Of a stretch of 64,000 nt of DNA, positions 19,183-26,247 are shown in pieces. A program made the position numbers and the translations under genes. Within the stretch, counting starts at the first letter, position 1. Each line of letters opens with the position of its first letter. Under the pieces are notes generated by a model that saw only the letters and a list, made by a program, of their open reading frames with translations, did not search any database and was not told where the DNA came from. The DNA is from Paenibacillus faecalis (GTDB lineage: Bacteria > Bacillota > Bacilli > Paenibacillales > Paenibacillaceae): assembly GCF_900289175.1 (NCBI RefSeq), contig NZ_LT985747.1, positions 3,317,624 through 3,381,623 of the forward strand. The letters run 5' to 3'.

Positions 19183-19440
19183 AAAAAAGCACATCCGCCC
19201 AAAGGGACGAATGTGCTCGTGGTACCACCCTGCTTCAATCTTTCACTGTTTTCTTAAATAGTGAATGATCCTTATATGGGCGATAACGGGCCGTACCGGC
19301 TTCACTGCAAAGCAGTAAAGCAACTACAAGGTAGGAAGAACGCAGCCGTACATGAAAGCCTTTCAGCCTGAGGCCTTCTCTCTGTGATGCCGTTTCTGCG
19401 AGCTTATGTCCTTGATCAAGGTTGTTTACAAACTCATTTT
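19183..19440 (-). promoter_or_regulatory. T-box leader of proS
   Basis: Read on the minus strand, the T-box core AGGGTGGTACCACG lies at 19231-19218, with the unpaired bases that contact the tRNA acceptor end. It is followed at once by a terminator with GCACAT/ATGTGC arms (19216-19183) and six U's. The upstream part can form Stem I: CAAC/GTTG and AAGG/CCTT pairs place CCT at 19335-19333 in the specifier position, which would read a proline codon. The antiterminator competes with the terminator; uncharged tRNA-Pro would allow read-through. Boundaries of Stem I are approximate. Confidence 0.88.
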
Positions 19441-19498
19441 CATTAAATTACATCCGGGAGGTTAGAATGTCAAGAGAACGATTTGTCATTGTCCGCTC

Positions 19499-19804
19499 CT
19501 AATGCGAAATATGCTCCAGTACCTGATGTAAAATACCAATGACATGCTCATCCTCATAGGTGTAGTAATAGGTGTTGCCATCACGCCGATATTTCACCAA
19601 TCGTAAACTGCGCAAATGACTCAATTGATGTGATACGGCAGACTGACTCATACCGAGCACCTCTGCAATATGGCCGACAGAACACTCCTCCTGGGATAGT
19701 AAATGAAGAATCCGAATCCTGGTTGGATCGGATATCGCTTTCAGCAAGCGTGAGGCTTCCACTGCCTGTTCCTCCCGTAAAAGTTCATGTGACTGCTTGT
19801 CCAT
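19499..19804 (-). CDS. ArsR/SmtB-family repressor with a CzrA-type zinc site
   Basis: The 101-residue winged-helix protein has recognition helix 'MSQSAVSHQLSHLR' near residues 52-65. The C-terminal helix has Asp85, His87, His98 and His101; the spacing (D-x-H, then 11, then 3) is exactly that of the alpha-5 Zn/Co site of CzrA and SmtB. The frame is open 31 codons further upstream, but ATG 19804 follows GAGGG and matches family length. It is divergent from feoAB, so it may control feo, itself or a distant zinc gene. Confidence 0.88.
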   Translation of the reverse strand: MDKQSHELLREEQAVEASRLLKAISDPTRIRILHLLSQEECSVGHIAEVLGMSQSAVSHQLSHLRSLRLVKYRRDGNTYYYTYEDEHVIGILHQVLEHISH

Positions 19805-20013
19805 GATTATCCCTCTTTTCATCATAGCTTCCACGATTTCGTGGGCATCTACTCGCCCCAAAAACCTAATCATATTCGAACAGCAAGCTTGAAACATCCT
19901 GAGAAGAACTCAAAGCCATTCGCATCCATAATTCCCTGTTTTAAGATCACTTTACCGCACCTGAGCACTTCTTTCAATTCTAAACCGAAAATCGAACTTT
20001 TTTGCCATTTTCA

Positions 20014-20042
20014 TTGACATTATAACTGTATGAGCATATTAT
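20014..20042 (+). promoter_or_regulatory. Sigma-A promoter of feoAB
   Basis: TTGACA (20014-20019), a 17-base spacer and TATTAT (20037-20042) form a near-consensus promoter about 70 bases before feoA. The spacer contains TATGAGCATA, a small palindrome that a winged-helix repressor could use. Confidence 0.75.
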
Positions 20043-20045
20043 AAG

Positions 20046-20063
20046 CCTAAAGTTGCATTTAGG
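20046..20063. promoter_or_regulatory. Candidate operator at the feoAB transcription start
   Basis: CCTAAA-GTTGCA-TTTAGG is a perfect 6-6-6 interrupted palindrome placed right after the -10 element, where a repressor would block initiation. It could be bound by a DtxR/MntR-like or Fur-like metal regulator or by the adjacent ArsR protein; the sequence alone does not decide. Confidence 0.45.
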
Positions 20064-20109
20064 AAACAATATAGGCTAGACCCAATTTAATAGGGAGAGG
20101 TTAAACTTT

Positions 20110-20361
20110 ATGGACGAGACAAATAAATACCAAACACTGTATCAGGCGGATTTCGGACAGAAGTTTCTCGTTAAAAAAGTGGATATCCAGGGTGAACTAA
20201 AACGCCGGTTGTTGGATCTTGGGTTCGTACAGGACTCGGTTATCGAGGTGCTGAAGCCAAGCCCATTAGGAGACCCTGTTTCATATAGAGTGGCAGGTAC
20301 AGTCATTGCATTGCGAAAAGAAGAAAGCCAGTTCATCTACGGCGAGGTGTTATCATCATGA
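20110..20361 (+). CDS. feoA: Ferrous iron transport protein A
   Basis: The 83-residue, SH3-like small cytosolic protein is thought to interact with FeoB and adjust its activity. 'GELKRRLLDLGFVQDSVIEVL' and 'PLGDPVSYRVAGTVIALRKEE' are the family core. GGGAGAGG precedes the ATG. It overlaps feoB's start by four bases (ATGA), indicating coupled translation. Confidence 0.93.
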   Translation: MDETNKYQTLYQADFGQKFLVKKVDIQGELKRRLLDLGFVQDSVIEVLKPSPLGDPVSYRVAGTVIALRKEESQFIYGEVLSS

Positions 20362-21110
20362 GAACATTTACGATCGCATTGGCAGGAAACCCTAATACCG
20401 GAAAAAGCACGCTGTTCAATGCTTTGACAGGACTGAAGCAGCATACTGGTAACTGGTCCGGAAAAACCGTCAGCCTCGCAAGCGGATATTATGAATATAA
20501 AAATACTCGGTTCGAAATCGTCGATCTCCCTGGTACTTATTCCTTGTTTTCTAATTCTGCAGACGAAGAAATAGCGCGTGATTTCATCGTTTTTGAGAAA
20601 CCTGATATTACATTGCTCGTTCTTGATTCCACTGCGTTGGAAAGAAGCCTCAATCTGGCGCTTCAGGTACTCGAAATGACCGACCGCGTCATTGTTTGCT
20701 TGAATTTGATAGATGAAGCGAAGAAAAAAGGAATCCAGATTCATGCAGGCAAGCTTTCCGACAAGCTCGGTGTACCTGTTATCCCAATTTCGGCAAGAAA
20801 TAAAGAAGGCTTAGATGTACTGTCAGATCATTTGCTTCGCATGTGTATGGGGCAAATCCAAACAACTCCTTACCGAATGCAATACAACGAGCAGCTTGAA
20901 ATGGATATCAACAGATTAGAGAGCGAAATCATAGATATTATAGGAACCGATTATCCCTCAAGGTGGCTTGCTATCCGCTTTTTGGACGGAGATCAGAAGT
21001 TGGTTGCCACGCTGAAGGACCGGATTTCATCCCAAGCTAAAGGGGGTACAGTCCACTATGGAGCAGCAGCTAAAGCGTTTGGAAGCTCTAACAGCCACCA
21101 TTCCTGCTGA
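20358..21110 (+). CDS. feoB: FeoB, N-terminal GTPase part (split protein)
   Basis: The 250 residues correspond to the G domain and the start of the helical GDI region of FeoB. The G motifs are present: G1 GNPNTGKST (10-18), G3 DLPGTYS, G4 NLID followed by EAKKKG. In ordinary FeoB one chain continues into the membrane part. Here this frame ends in TGA at 21108-21110, and the membrane part begins in a +1-shifted frame 53 bases earlier. A frameshift, a programmed shift or a natural two-subunit FeoB would all look like this. The second frame has its own ribosome site, favouring a natural split. Confidence 0.88.
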   Translation: MRTFTIALAGNPNTGKSTLFNALTGLKQHTGNWSGKTVSLASGYYEYKNTRFEIVDLPGTYSLFSNSADEEIARDFIVFEKPDITLLVLDSTALERSLNLALQVLEMTDRVIVCLNLIDEAKKKGIQIHAGKLSDKLGVPVIPISARNKEGLDVLSDHLLRMCMGQIQTTPYRMQYNEQLEMDINRLESEIIDIIGTDYPSRWLAIRFLDGDQKLVATLKDRISSQAKGGTVHYGAAAKAFGSSNSHHSC

Positions 21111-22446
21111 TCAGATTGATCATGTCCGTGAAAGCATAGTCGGGGATCTATTCAAAAAATCGAAGGAACTTTGTCAGGAAGCAGTTACGGTAACTGACAA
21201 GAAACGTCTGTACCGTTCGGAGAAACTAGATCATATCTTTACCTCCAAAGTGTGGGGTTTCCCTATTATGCTTGGTCTGTTAGGTATGGTGTTCTATCTG
21301 ACCATTGCAGGTGCTAACATACCTTCCTCCATGCTCGCCAGCTTCTTTGGATGGATCGAAGGATATCTCACACTCGCATTTGAAGCTGTCCATGCGCCTG
21401 AATGGCTTTACGGTATACTCGTTCTGGGACTTTTTCGGGGCACTTCTTGGGTAGTGAGCGTCATGCTGCCTCCAATGGCAATCTTTTTCCCGGTGTTTGC
21501 TCTTCTTGAAAACTACGGCTATTTGCCCAGGGTCGCTTTCAATCTGGATCGACTATTTAAAAAGAGCGGCGCGCACGGCAAGCAATCGCTAACGATGGCT
21601 ATGGGATTCGGCTGCAACGCAGCAGCCATCATGTCCACCCGGATTATCGAATCTCCGAGAGAACGAATGCTGGCGATTCTGACCAACAACTTCGTGCCAT
21701 GCAACGGGCGTTGGCCAACTCTTATTGTTCTTTCCTCCCTGTTTATGGCTGCAAGTTTTTCCGGTGGAGCCAAAACACTTGTGACAGCTTCCGTTGTCAT
21801 GGGGATGGTACTGATCGGTATTGTTGTTACGTTTACCGTATCTTGGGCACTGTCCAAGACTGCGTTAAAGGGAGTGCCTTCTCACTATACGCTGGAGCTT
21901 CCTCCTTACCGAAAACCGAAAATATTGAACACGATCCTTCGGTCAACACTGGATAAAACGATGTATGTTCTCCGAAGAGCTGTCATTGTGGCGGCGCCAG
22001 CAGGCGTCTTGACCTGGATTCTGGCCAATATTTATATAGGCGACACCAGCATCCTGCTGCATTTTGTCGGTTTTCTGGACCCGTTCGCTCGGGCCCTCGG
22101 ACTGGATGGCTTTATTCTGATGGCTTTTATCATTGGCCTGCCGGCCAACGAGATTGTATTTCCGGTTTTGCTTATGGGCTATTTGGCTACAGGAGCATTG
22201 ATCGAGGTGGAAGATATGTTCGCGCTGAAGCAGATTTTCGTGAATCAAGGCTGGACGTGGCTGACAGCACTGAATATGATGCTATTCTCACTTCTTCACT
22301 ATCCATGCGGAACAACGCTTGTGAACATATACAAAGAAACCAAGAGTAAAAAATGGACCTTTCTAGCCTTTGCGATTCCAACGGCTATTGCCATTGGCGT
22401 CACCTTTATTGTCGCACAGGTCGCGCGAGCCATGGGCTGGGTGTAA
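21058..22446 (+). CDS. feoB: FeoB, C-terminal membrane part (Gate/nucleoside-recognition domains; split protein)
   Basis: The 462 residues begin with a GDI-like helical segment, then the FeoB permease: about eight membrane helices, two Gate domains and the FeoB_C region. 'MGFGCNAAAIMSTRIIESPRER' near residues 181-202 and 'GLPANEIVFPVLLMGY' are hallmark ferrous-iron-channel sequences, with the conserved Cys of GFGCN and of FVPCNGR. AAAGGGGG lies 11 bases before the ATG, so independent initiation is plausible. Together with the G-domain protein it should import Fe2+ across the cytoplasmic membrane. Confidence 0.88.
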   Translation: MEQQLKRLEALTATIPADQIDHVRESIVGDLFKKSKELCQEAVTVTDKKRLYRSEKLDHIFTSKVWGFPIMLGLLGMVFYLTIAGANIPSSMLASFFGWIEGYLTLAFEAVHAPEWLYGILVLGLFRGTSWVVSVMLPPMAIFFPVFALLENYGYLPRVAFNLDRLFKKSGAHGKQSLTMAMGFGCNAAAIMSTRIIESPRERMLAILTNNFVPCNGRWPTLIVLSSLFMAASFSGGAKTLVTASVVMGMVLIGIVVTFTVSWALSKTALKGVPSHYTLELPPYRKPKILNTILRSTLDKTMYVLRRAVIVAAPAGVLTWILANIYIGDTSILLHFVGFLDPFARALGLDGFILMAFIIGLPANEIVFPVLLMGYLATGALIEVEDMFALKQIFVNQGWTWLTALNMMLFSLLHYPCGTTLVNIYKETKSKKWTFLAFAIPTAIAIGVTFIVAQVARAMGWV

Positions 22447-22452
22447 ATACAC

Positions 22453-22500
22453 AAAAAGCAACCAAACAATCCGTTTTATGCGGATGTGAGGTTGCTTTTT
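22453..22500 (+). terminator. Terminator of the feoAB unit
   Basis: AAAAAGCAACC (22453-22463) pairs with GGTTGCTTTTT (22490-22500), with an inner ATCCG/CGGAT stem and a T-run on the right. Confidence 0.85.
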
Positions 22501-22588
22501 TTAATGGCTTATTTCATAAATTTATCATTTCTGGACAAACTGAATGCAGGCATCTTTGCACATATTTTTTAAATGGAGGAATCAAACG

Positions 22589-22852
22589 ATGGCTAGTGTA
22601 AATGATCAATCATTGCAAAACAAAATGGAAAGTATCTTTCATCAAACTTGTGAAACCTGGCAAAACTGTACGCAATCAAACATCCTGTCCTTTCTGAGAC
22701 AGTGCCAAGAGCAGAATATAGACTCGCAGTATTGCATGAGCTGGGTGGAACAACACAAATCACAAATCCCCGACTGGAAAAATGTATCGGAAGCTTCGCT
22801 TGACTGGATGAATCAGAATACTTCCACCGGATCTTCTTTTTCGTCTACTTAA
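22589..22852 (+). CDS. Small uncharacterised protein, four cysteines
   Basis: The 87-residue soluble-looking protein starts at ATG 22589, which has GGAGG eight to nine bases upstream; an in-frame ATG at 22544 lacks one. It is Gln/Ser/Asn-rich, with Cys in 'TCETWQNC', 'RQCQEQ' and 'YCMSW', and a Ser/Thr-rich tail. No family was recognised. It has its own terminator at 22894-22936 and no clear functional link to feoB or the next genes. Confidence 0.6.
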   Translation: MASVNDQSLQNKMESIFHQTCETWQNCTQSNILSFLRQCQEQNIDSQYCMSWVEQHKSQIPDWKNVSEASLDWMNQNTSTGSSFSST

Positions 22853-22893
22853 TCAATCAAAAAACTAAAAATCATGAGAGGGTATAATAAACG

Positions 22894-22936
22894 CAAATAA
22901 GACCCTATTAGGTAAGAGTTAATAGGGTCTTATTTG
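22894..22936. terminator. Bidirectional terminator
   Basis: CAAATAAGACCCTATTA (22894-22910) and TAATAGGGTCTTATTTG (22920-22936) are perfectly complementary 17-base arms. It sits between the rightward gene at 22589 and the leftward small membrane gene at 23039-23212. Confidence 0.85.
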
Positions 22937-23038
22937 TTCAGTCCATATTACATTTTTTTATTTTCTTAATTTATAATGTCTTCTCCAGTATACTAATGGT
23001 AATAAAAGCAAGAAAAACACGCAGTTGTACGAAAAGAT

Positions 23039-23212
23039 CTATTTCTTGGAGATTAATAGCCCAGTAATAATGGATAATTGCAACGATATAGTTAACGCTG
23101 CTGCCAATATAAAGTCTATTGAATCTGTTGGCGTAATAATCATTAAAATAATATACCAAACAATAACCGATATTATTACACTCGTTAAAGAACACCATAT
23201 AATTTTTTTCAA
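23039..23212 (-). CDS. Small membrane protein with TTG start (57 residues)
   Basis: On the minus strand TTG (23212-23210) follows a perfect AGGAGG at 23224-23219 with a six-base spacer; the frame runs to TAG at 23041-23039. The product is 57 residues: a KK start, then two hydrophobic stretches (about residues 8-27 and 33-54) separated by a TPTDSID turn, ending SKK. It looks like a two-helix membrane protein. No family was recognised. AT-rich composition differs from the neighbours. A longer ATG-started frame over the same bases (22971-23198) is in another frame and lacks a ribosome site. Confidence 0.6.
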   Translation of the reverse strand: MKKIIWCSLTSVIISVIVWYIILMIITPTDSIDFILAAALTISLQLSIITGLLISKK

Positions 23213-23285
23213 TTTGTACCTCCTAAGTTAAAAAGTATATAATAGATAGCTTTCTATACAACATGCCTTGCTCTTGCAACGTTTA

Positions 23286-23294
23286 TGATATAAT
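23286..23294 (+). promoter_or_regulatory. Extended -10 promoter element for the 23325-23971 pair
   Basis: TGATATAAT is an extended consensus -10 about 30 bases before ATG 23325. TTGC-containing sequence near 23268-23278 may serve as a weak -35. Confidence 0.5.
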
Positions 23295-23324
23295 AAACAA
23301 AGAAAATCAGGCGAGGTGAAGCCG

Positions 23325-23585
23325 ATGAAATGGGGAGAAATTACCGATTTGCACCCTGGTCGTTTTGTACTGGTGGAGGCAATCAAAGCAAGCTCCAATA
23401 ACCGTGTGCGTCAGTTAGAGGACTTGGCGGTTATTCAGGATTATGACAATCCACAAGAAGCGTGGAACGGATACAAGCATTTTCACAAACTGCATCCGAC
23501 ACGCGAACTATATGTATTCCATACCAGCCGAAGCGATGTAGAAGTTGTTGAAGAATTCTTCTCAGGCGTACGGCAACGCCTATGA
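23325..23585 (+). CDS. Uncharacterised protein encoded with a retropepsin-like protease
   Basis: The 86-residue protein starts at ATG 23325 (GCGAGGTG upstream); a GTG at 23316 overlaps that ribosome site. It begins MKWGEITDLHPGRFVLVEA and looks like a small alpha/beta domain with a 'HPTRELYVFHT' strand. No function is known to me. Its stop overlaps the protease start (ATGA), so the two are a coupled pair. Confidence 0.7.
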   Translation: MKWGEITDLHPGRFVLVEAIKASSNNRVRQLEDLAVIQDYDNPQEAWNGYKHFHKLHPTRELYVFHTSRSDVEVVEEFFSGVRQRL

Positions 23586-23971
23586 AGATACAATTGCAGC
23601 ATGGCCTTCCTATTGTCTCTTTGAACATAACTCACAACAATCAATCGATCATTTTGCCGAACGTCCTGTTCGATACGGGCTGTGCTGCTACAGTCTTTGA
23701 TACCGATATACTTGTTCAGATTGGAATTTACATTGACTTCATAAACGGAAAGGTAAAGCGAATGTATGGCGTAGGGGGAACGAGTGAAATTTGTTATGAA
23801 CAAGTCATCCCTGAGCTTCAAATTGAACATTTTACTTTGGATGATTTCCCCATCCAACTCGGGTCTATACAAGAGCCTTACGGGTTTGACGGCATACTGG
23901 GCATTGATTTTATGACAAGAGCCAAATGTAAAGCCAACTTTGAAACCATGGAAATTACATTTACCAATTAA
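23582..23971 (+). CDS. Retropepsin-like aspartic protease
   Basis: The 129-residue protein is the size of one retroviral protease subunit. The catalytic triad DTG is in LFDTGCAATVFD (Asp31), and the C-terminal 'GFDGILGIDFM' matches the second hydrophobic loop of the fold, so it should act as a homodimer with two DTG loops. No signal peptide or membrane helix is visible; it appears cytosolic. The substrate is unknown; the short upstream gene, translationally coupled, is the likely partner or substrate. Confidence 0.8.
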   Translation: MKIQLQHGLPIVSLNITHNNQSIILPNVLFDTGCAATVFDTDILVQIGIYIDFINGKVKRMYGVGGTSEICYEQVIPELQIEHFTLDDFPIQLGSIQEPYGFDGILGIDFMTRAKCKANFETMEITFTN

Positions 23972-24010
23972 AACAAGCGATGTTTAGGATCAGAACATCG
24001 CTTGTTTTTT
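23970..24010 (+). terminator. Terminator of the retropepsin pair
   Basis: AAACAAGCGATGTT (23971-23984) pairs with AACATCGCTTGTTT (23994-24007), followed by T's. Confidence 0.85.
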
Positions 24011-24071
24011 GCTATTTATATGAAAGTTCGGTTTTTTCATTCCCTAGATTTTGCTTCATTTCTAAAAATAC

Positions 24072-24114
24072 AAAAAAGCCTTCTTACCCCGACTGGCGGT
24101 TTAAGAAGGCTTTC
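24072..24114 (-). terminator. Terminator of gerE
   Basis: AAAGCCTTCTTA (24075-24086) and TAAGAAGGCTTT (24102-24113) are perfect arms; the A-run at 24072-24077 becomes the U-run of the leftward transcript. Confidence 0.8.
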
Positions 24115-24140
24115 GTCATGCACATCGAATTGCAAAGAGC

Positions 24141-24365
24141 TTAAATTTTCAACTCTCCTAGCTTGATCAATTCGACAACGGCTTGTGAGCGGCCCTTAAC
24201 ATTCAACTTTTGCATAACGTTAGAGATGTGGTTACGCACCGTTTTCTCGCTAATGAACAACTGCCCGGCGATGTCGCGAGTGGTTTTGTCCTGTACCAGC
24301 AGTTCAAACACTTCACGCTCACGGTGGGTTAATAAAAACTTGCTGTTATGGTCATTCCCCTTCAA
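24141..24365 (-). CDS. gerE: GerE, late spore-coat transcription regulator
   Basis: This LuxR-type helix-turn-helix protein contains LLTHREREVFELLVQDKTT and the recognition region 'LFISEKTVRNHISNVMQKL', nearly identical to B. subtilis GerE as I recall it. Starting at TTG 24365 (ribosome site AAGGAGGGGTG) gives exactly 74 residues, the B. subtilis length, and the short N terminus then aligns residue for residue; the ATG at 24425 would add 20 unmatched residues. In B. subtilis GerE acts with sigma-K in the mother cell to switch on outer coat and crust genes. Genes of that kind make up the 28-54 kb cluster. Confidence 0.94.
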   Translation of the reverse strand: MKGNDHNSKFLLTHREREVFELLVQDKTTRDIAGQLFISEKTVRNHISNVMQKLNVKGRSQAVVELIKLGELKI

Positions 24366-24427
24366 TGGTGTCACCCCTCCTTGCCCGGGTATGTGTGGTC
24401 TAACAAGGTTAAGGGATACAGTCAACT

Positions 24428-24455
24428 CATACTATGTAAAAACAAGGGTTAAGGT
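24428..24455 (-). promoter_or_regulatory. Sigma-K-like promoter of gerE
   Basis: On the minus strand CATAGTATG (24436-24428) resembles the sigma-K -10 (CATANNNTA), and CACC (AC at 24455-24454) lies 17 bases upstream at the -35 position. gerE is a known sigma-K gene in B. subtilis. Confidence 0.4.
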
Positions 24456-24542
24456 GCTGAATATGTTCTAAATTGGGCTGAATGCCGGACATGATTTATT
24501 TCTCTTGATTCCTGAATACACTTCCTCTATGATGAAGATATA

Positions 24543-24586
24543 AAAATAATTTTCTTGTTAAATAGGATAAATACAAAAATTATTTT
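24543..24586. promoter_or_regulatory. Paired inverted repeat ahead of the RpiR-nagBA operon
   Basis: AAAATAATTTT (24543-24553) and AAAATTATTTT (24576-24586) are complementary 11-mers, each itself nearly palindromic, 54-97 bases before the regulator's ATG. They overlap a weak TTGTTA/AATTAT promoter and look like autoregulatory RpiR-family operators. Confidence 0.45.
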
Positions 24587-24639
24587 CACAACAAGTTTCT
24601 GTTTCATGTCACGAGTCCATAATATAAAGGAGGCCTGCT

Positions 24640-25515
24640 ATGGCACCAGTCCTGCATATTATCGCCGTAGAAAAGAACCGCCTTCCTAGGCAGGAACGGC
24701 GACTTGCCGAGTTTATAATGGATCGCCCTTCAGAAGTCGTTCACATGGGCATCAAGGAGCTCGCAGATCAATGCAATGTAAGTGCCGCCACTGTAACCCG
24801 ATTTTGCAAACATTTTGATTGTAAAGGTTATCCCGATTTTAAGGTCAAGCTTGCAACTGAAATGGCGCATGCCGAAAAACAATCGCGTTCAGGACATACA
24901 AAATATCAGGATATCGTAGCCGGAAACCCGCTGGCTGACATCGTACAAGCGATTGAAACAAACCATGTAACATCCATCCAGGATACAACTTCACTGCTTA
25001 ATTTAGGACAGTTGGAACGTACCGTGGACGTGTTATGCCGGTCGAAGCGTATCGATCTGTACGGTATTGCCACATCATCGATTGTGGCCCAGGATTTTTA
25101 CCAGAAGTTGATTCGGATCGGAAAAAACTGTACTGCCTTTGCTGATTCACATATGCAAATCACCTCTGCATCAACGCTTACGTCAAATGATGCGGCTATC
25201 GCTATTTCTTATTCCGGTGAAACCCCTGAAACCATTGATGCTTTATCCTGTGCCAAAAATGCAGGCGCTTTTACAATCAGTATTACATCGTACCGAAGCA
25301 GTGTCTTGTCATCCTTATCAGATATCGCGCTGTACTCTTCTTCGCTGGAAGAAGGCATGCGCCGGGGAGATATGGCTTCACGTATCGCTCAACTTCATAT
25401 TATTGATATATTATTTATGGGAATGGCCAGCAGAGACTTTTCTACTTATGTTCCCCGTCTGGAGCAGTCCTATCATAATGTAAAAAATTATCGCAAAAGC
25501 CGAGGAGGTCAATAA
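24640..25515 (+). CDS. MurR/RpiR-family transcriptional regulator with SIS domain
   Basis: The 291-residue protein has an N-terminal HTH_6 domain (residues about 1-77; 'CNVSAATVTRFCKHFDCKGYPDFK') and a sugar-isomerase (SIS) effector domain at about 125-250 with the phosphosugar-binding 'ISYSGETPET'. It leads the operon with nagB (3-base gap) and nagA, so it most likely senses an amino-sugar phosphate such as GlcNAc-6-P or GlcN-6-P. This is not the GntR-type NagR of B. subtilis. Confidence 0.9.
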   Translation: MAPVLHIIAVEKNRLPRQERRLAEFIMDRPSEVVHMGIKELADQCNVSAATVTRFCKHFDCKGYPDFKVKLATEMAHAEKQSRSGHTKYQDIVAGNPLADIVQAIETNHVTSIQDTTSLLNLGQLERTVDVLCRSKRIDLYGIATSSIVAQDFYQKLIRIGKNCTAFADSHMQITSASTLTSNDAAIAISYSGETPETIDALSCAKNAGAFTISITSYRSSVLSSLSDIALYSSSLEEGMRRGDMASRIAQLHIIDILFMGMASRDFSTYVPRLEQSYHNVKNYRKSRGGQ

Positions 25516-25518
25516 TCT

Positions 25519-26247
25519 GTGAATATCTATATTTATGAAAATGAAGAAGGCTTCGTGCAATCCGCAGCTAACCAAGTTACCAGTCTTTTGAATGCTAAAC
25601 CATATGCAAAGCTGGGTCTGGCTACCGGAAGCACTCCGATTGGACTTTATACAAGACTTATTGAAATGCATCGTAAGGGACTTGTTAGCTTCTCTAAAGC
25701 AACTACTTTCAATCTGGACGAATATGTGGGACTTCCTGAAAATCATCCGGAAAGCTACCGCACGTTCATGAACGAGAAGTTATTTAAACATATAGACATC
25801 AATATTGAACAGACACATATTCCTAACGGAAATGCAGCCGATCTGGAAGAGGAATGTCGTGCATACGACCAGATGCTGGAGCAACATGGTCCAATCGATC
25901 TGCAGCTGCTTGGTATCGGCCATAACGGACACATCGGTTTTAACGAGCCCGGCAAGAGTCTGACCAGCGGTACACATCTCGCTCCATTGCAAGAGAAGAC
26001 TCGTCAAGCGAATGCACGCTTCTTCCCTTCGATAGATGACGTTCCAACCCATTCCGTAACGATGGGCGTTGGATCCATCATGAAAGCCAATCAGATCATG
26101 CTTCTCATCCGCGGGGAAGACAAAGCTGAAATCGCACATCGTGCATTAACAGGACCGATTACAACAGATTGTCCTGCATCATTGCTGCAATGCCATCCAA
26201 ACGTCATTGTCCTTATGGATCAAGGGGCTGGGAGGCTGTTTAAATGA
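25519..26247 (+). CDS. nagB: Glucosamine-6-phosphate deaminase
   Basis: The enzyme converts glucosamine-6-phosphate to fructose-6-phosphate and ammonia. The 242 residues are the short Bacillus-type form without the E. coli allosteric tail. Catalytic Asp67 lies in FNLDEYVGL and the His loop in LGIGHNGHIGFNEPG (His138). The start is GTG 25519 with GAGGAGG upstream. The last bases overlap nagA (ATGA). Confidence 0.95.
   Translation: MNIYIYENEEGFVQSAANQVTSLLNAKPYAKLGLATGSTPIGLYTRLIEMHRKGLVSFSKATTFNLDEYVGLPENHPESYRTFMNEKLFKHIDINIEQTHIPNGNAADLEEECRAYDQMLEQHGPIDLQLLGIGHNGHIGFNEPGKSLTSGTHLAPLQEKTRQANARFFPSIDDVPTHSVTMGVGSIMKANQIMLLIRGEDKAEIAHRALTGPITTDCPASLLQCHPNVIVLMDQGAGRLFK

Noticed and set aside
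22971..23198. 75-codon minus-strand frame
   Set aside because: It has no ribosome site and overlaps, in a different frame, the TTG-started gene at 23039-23212 that has a perfect one.
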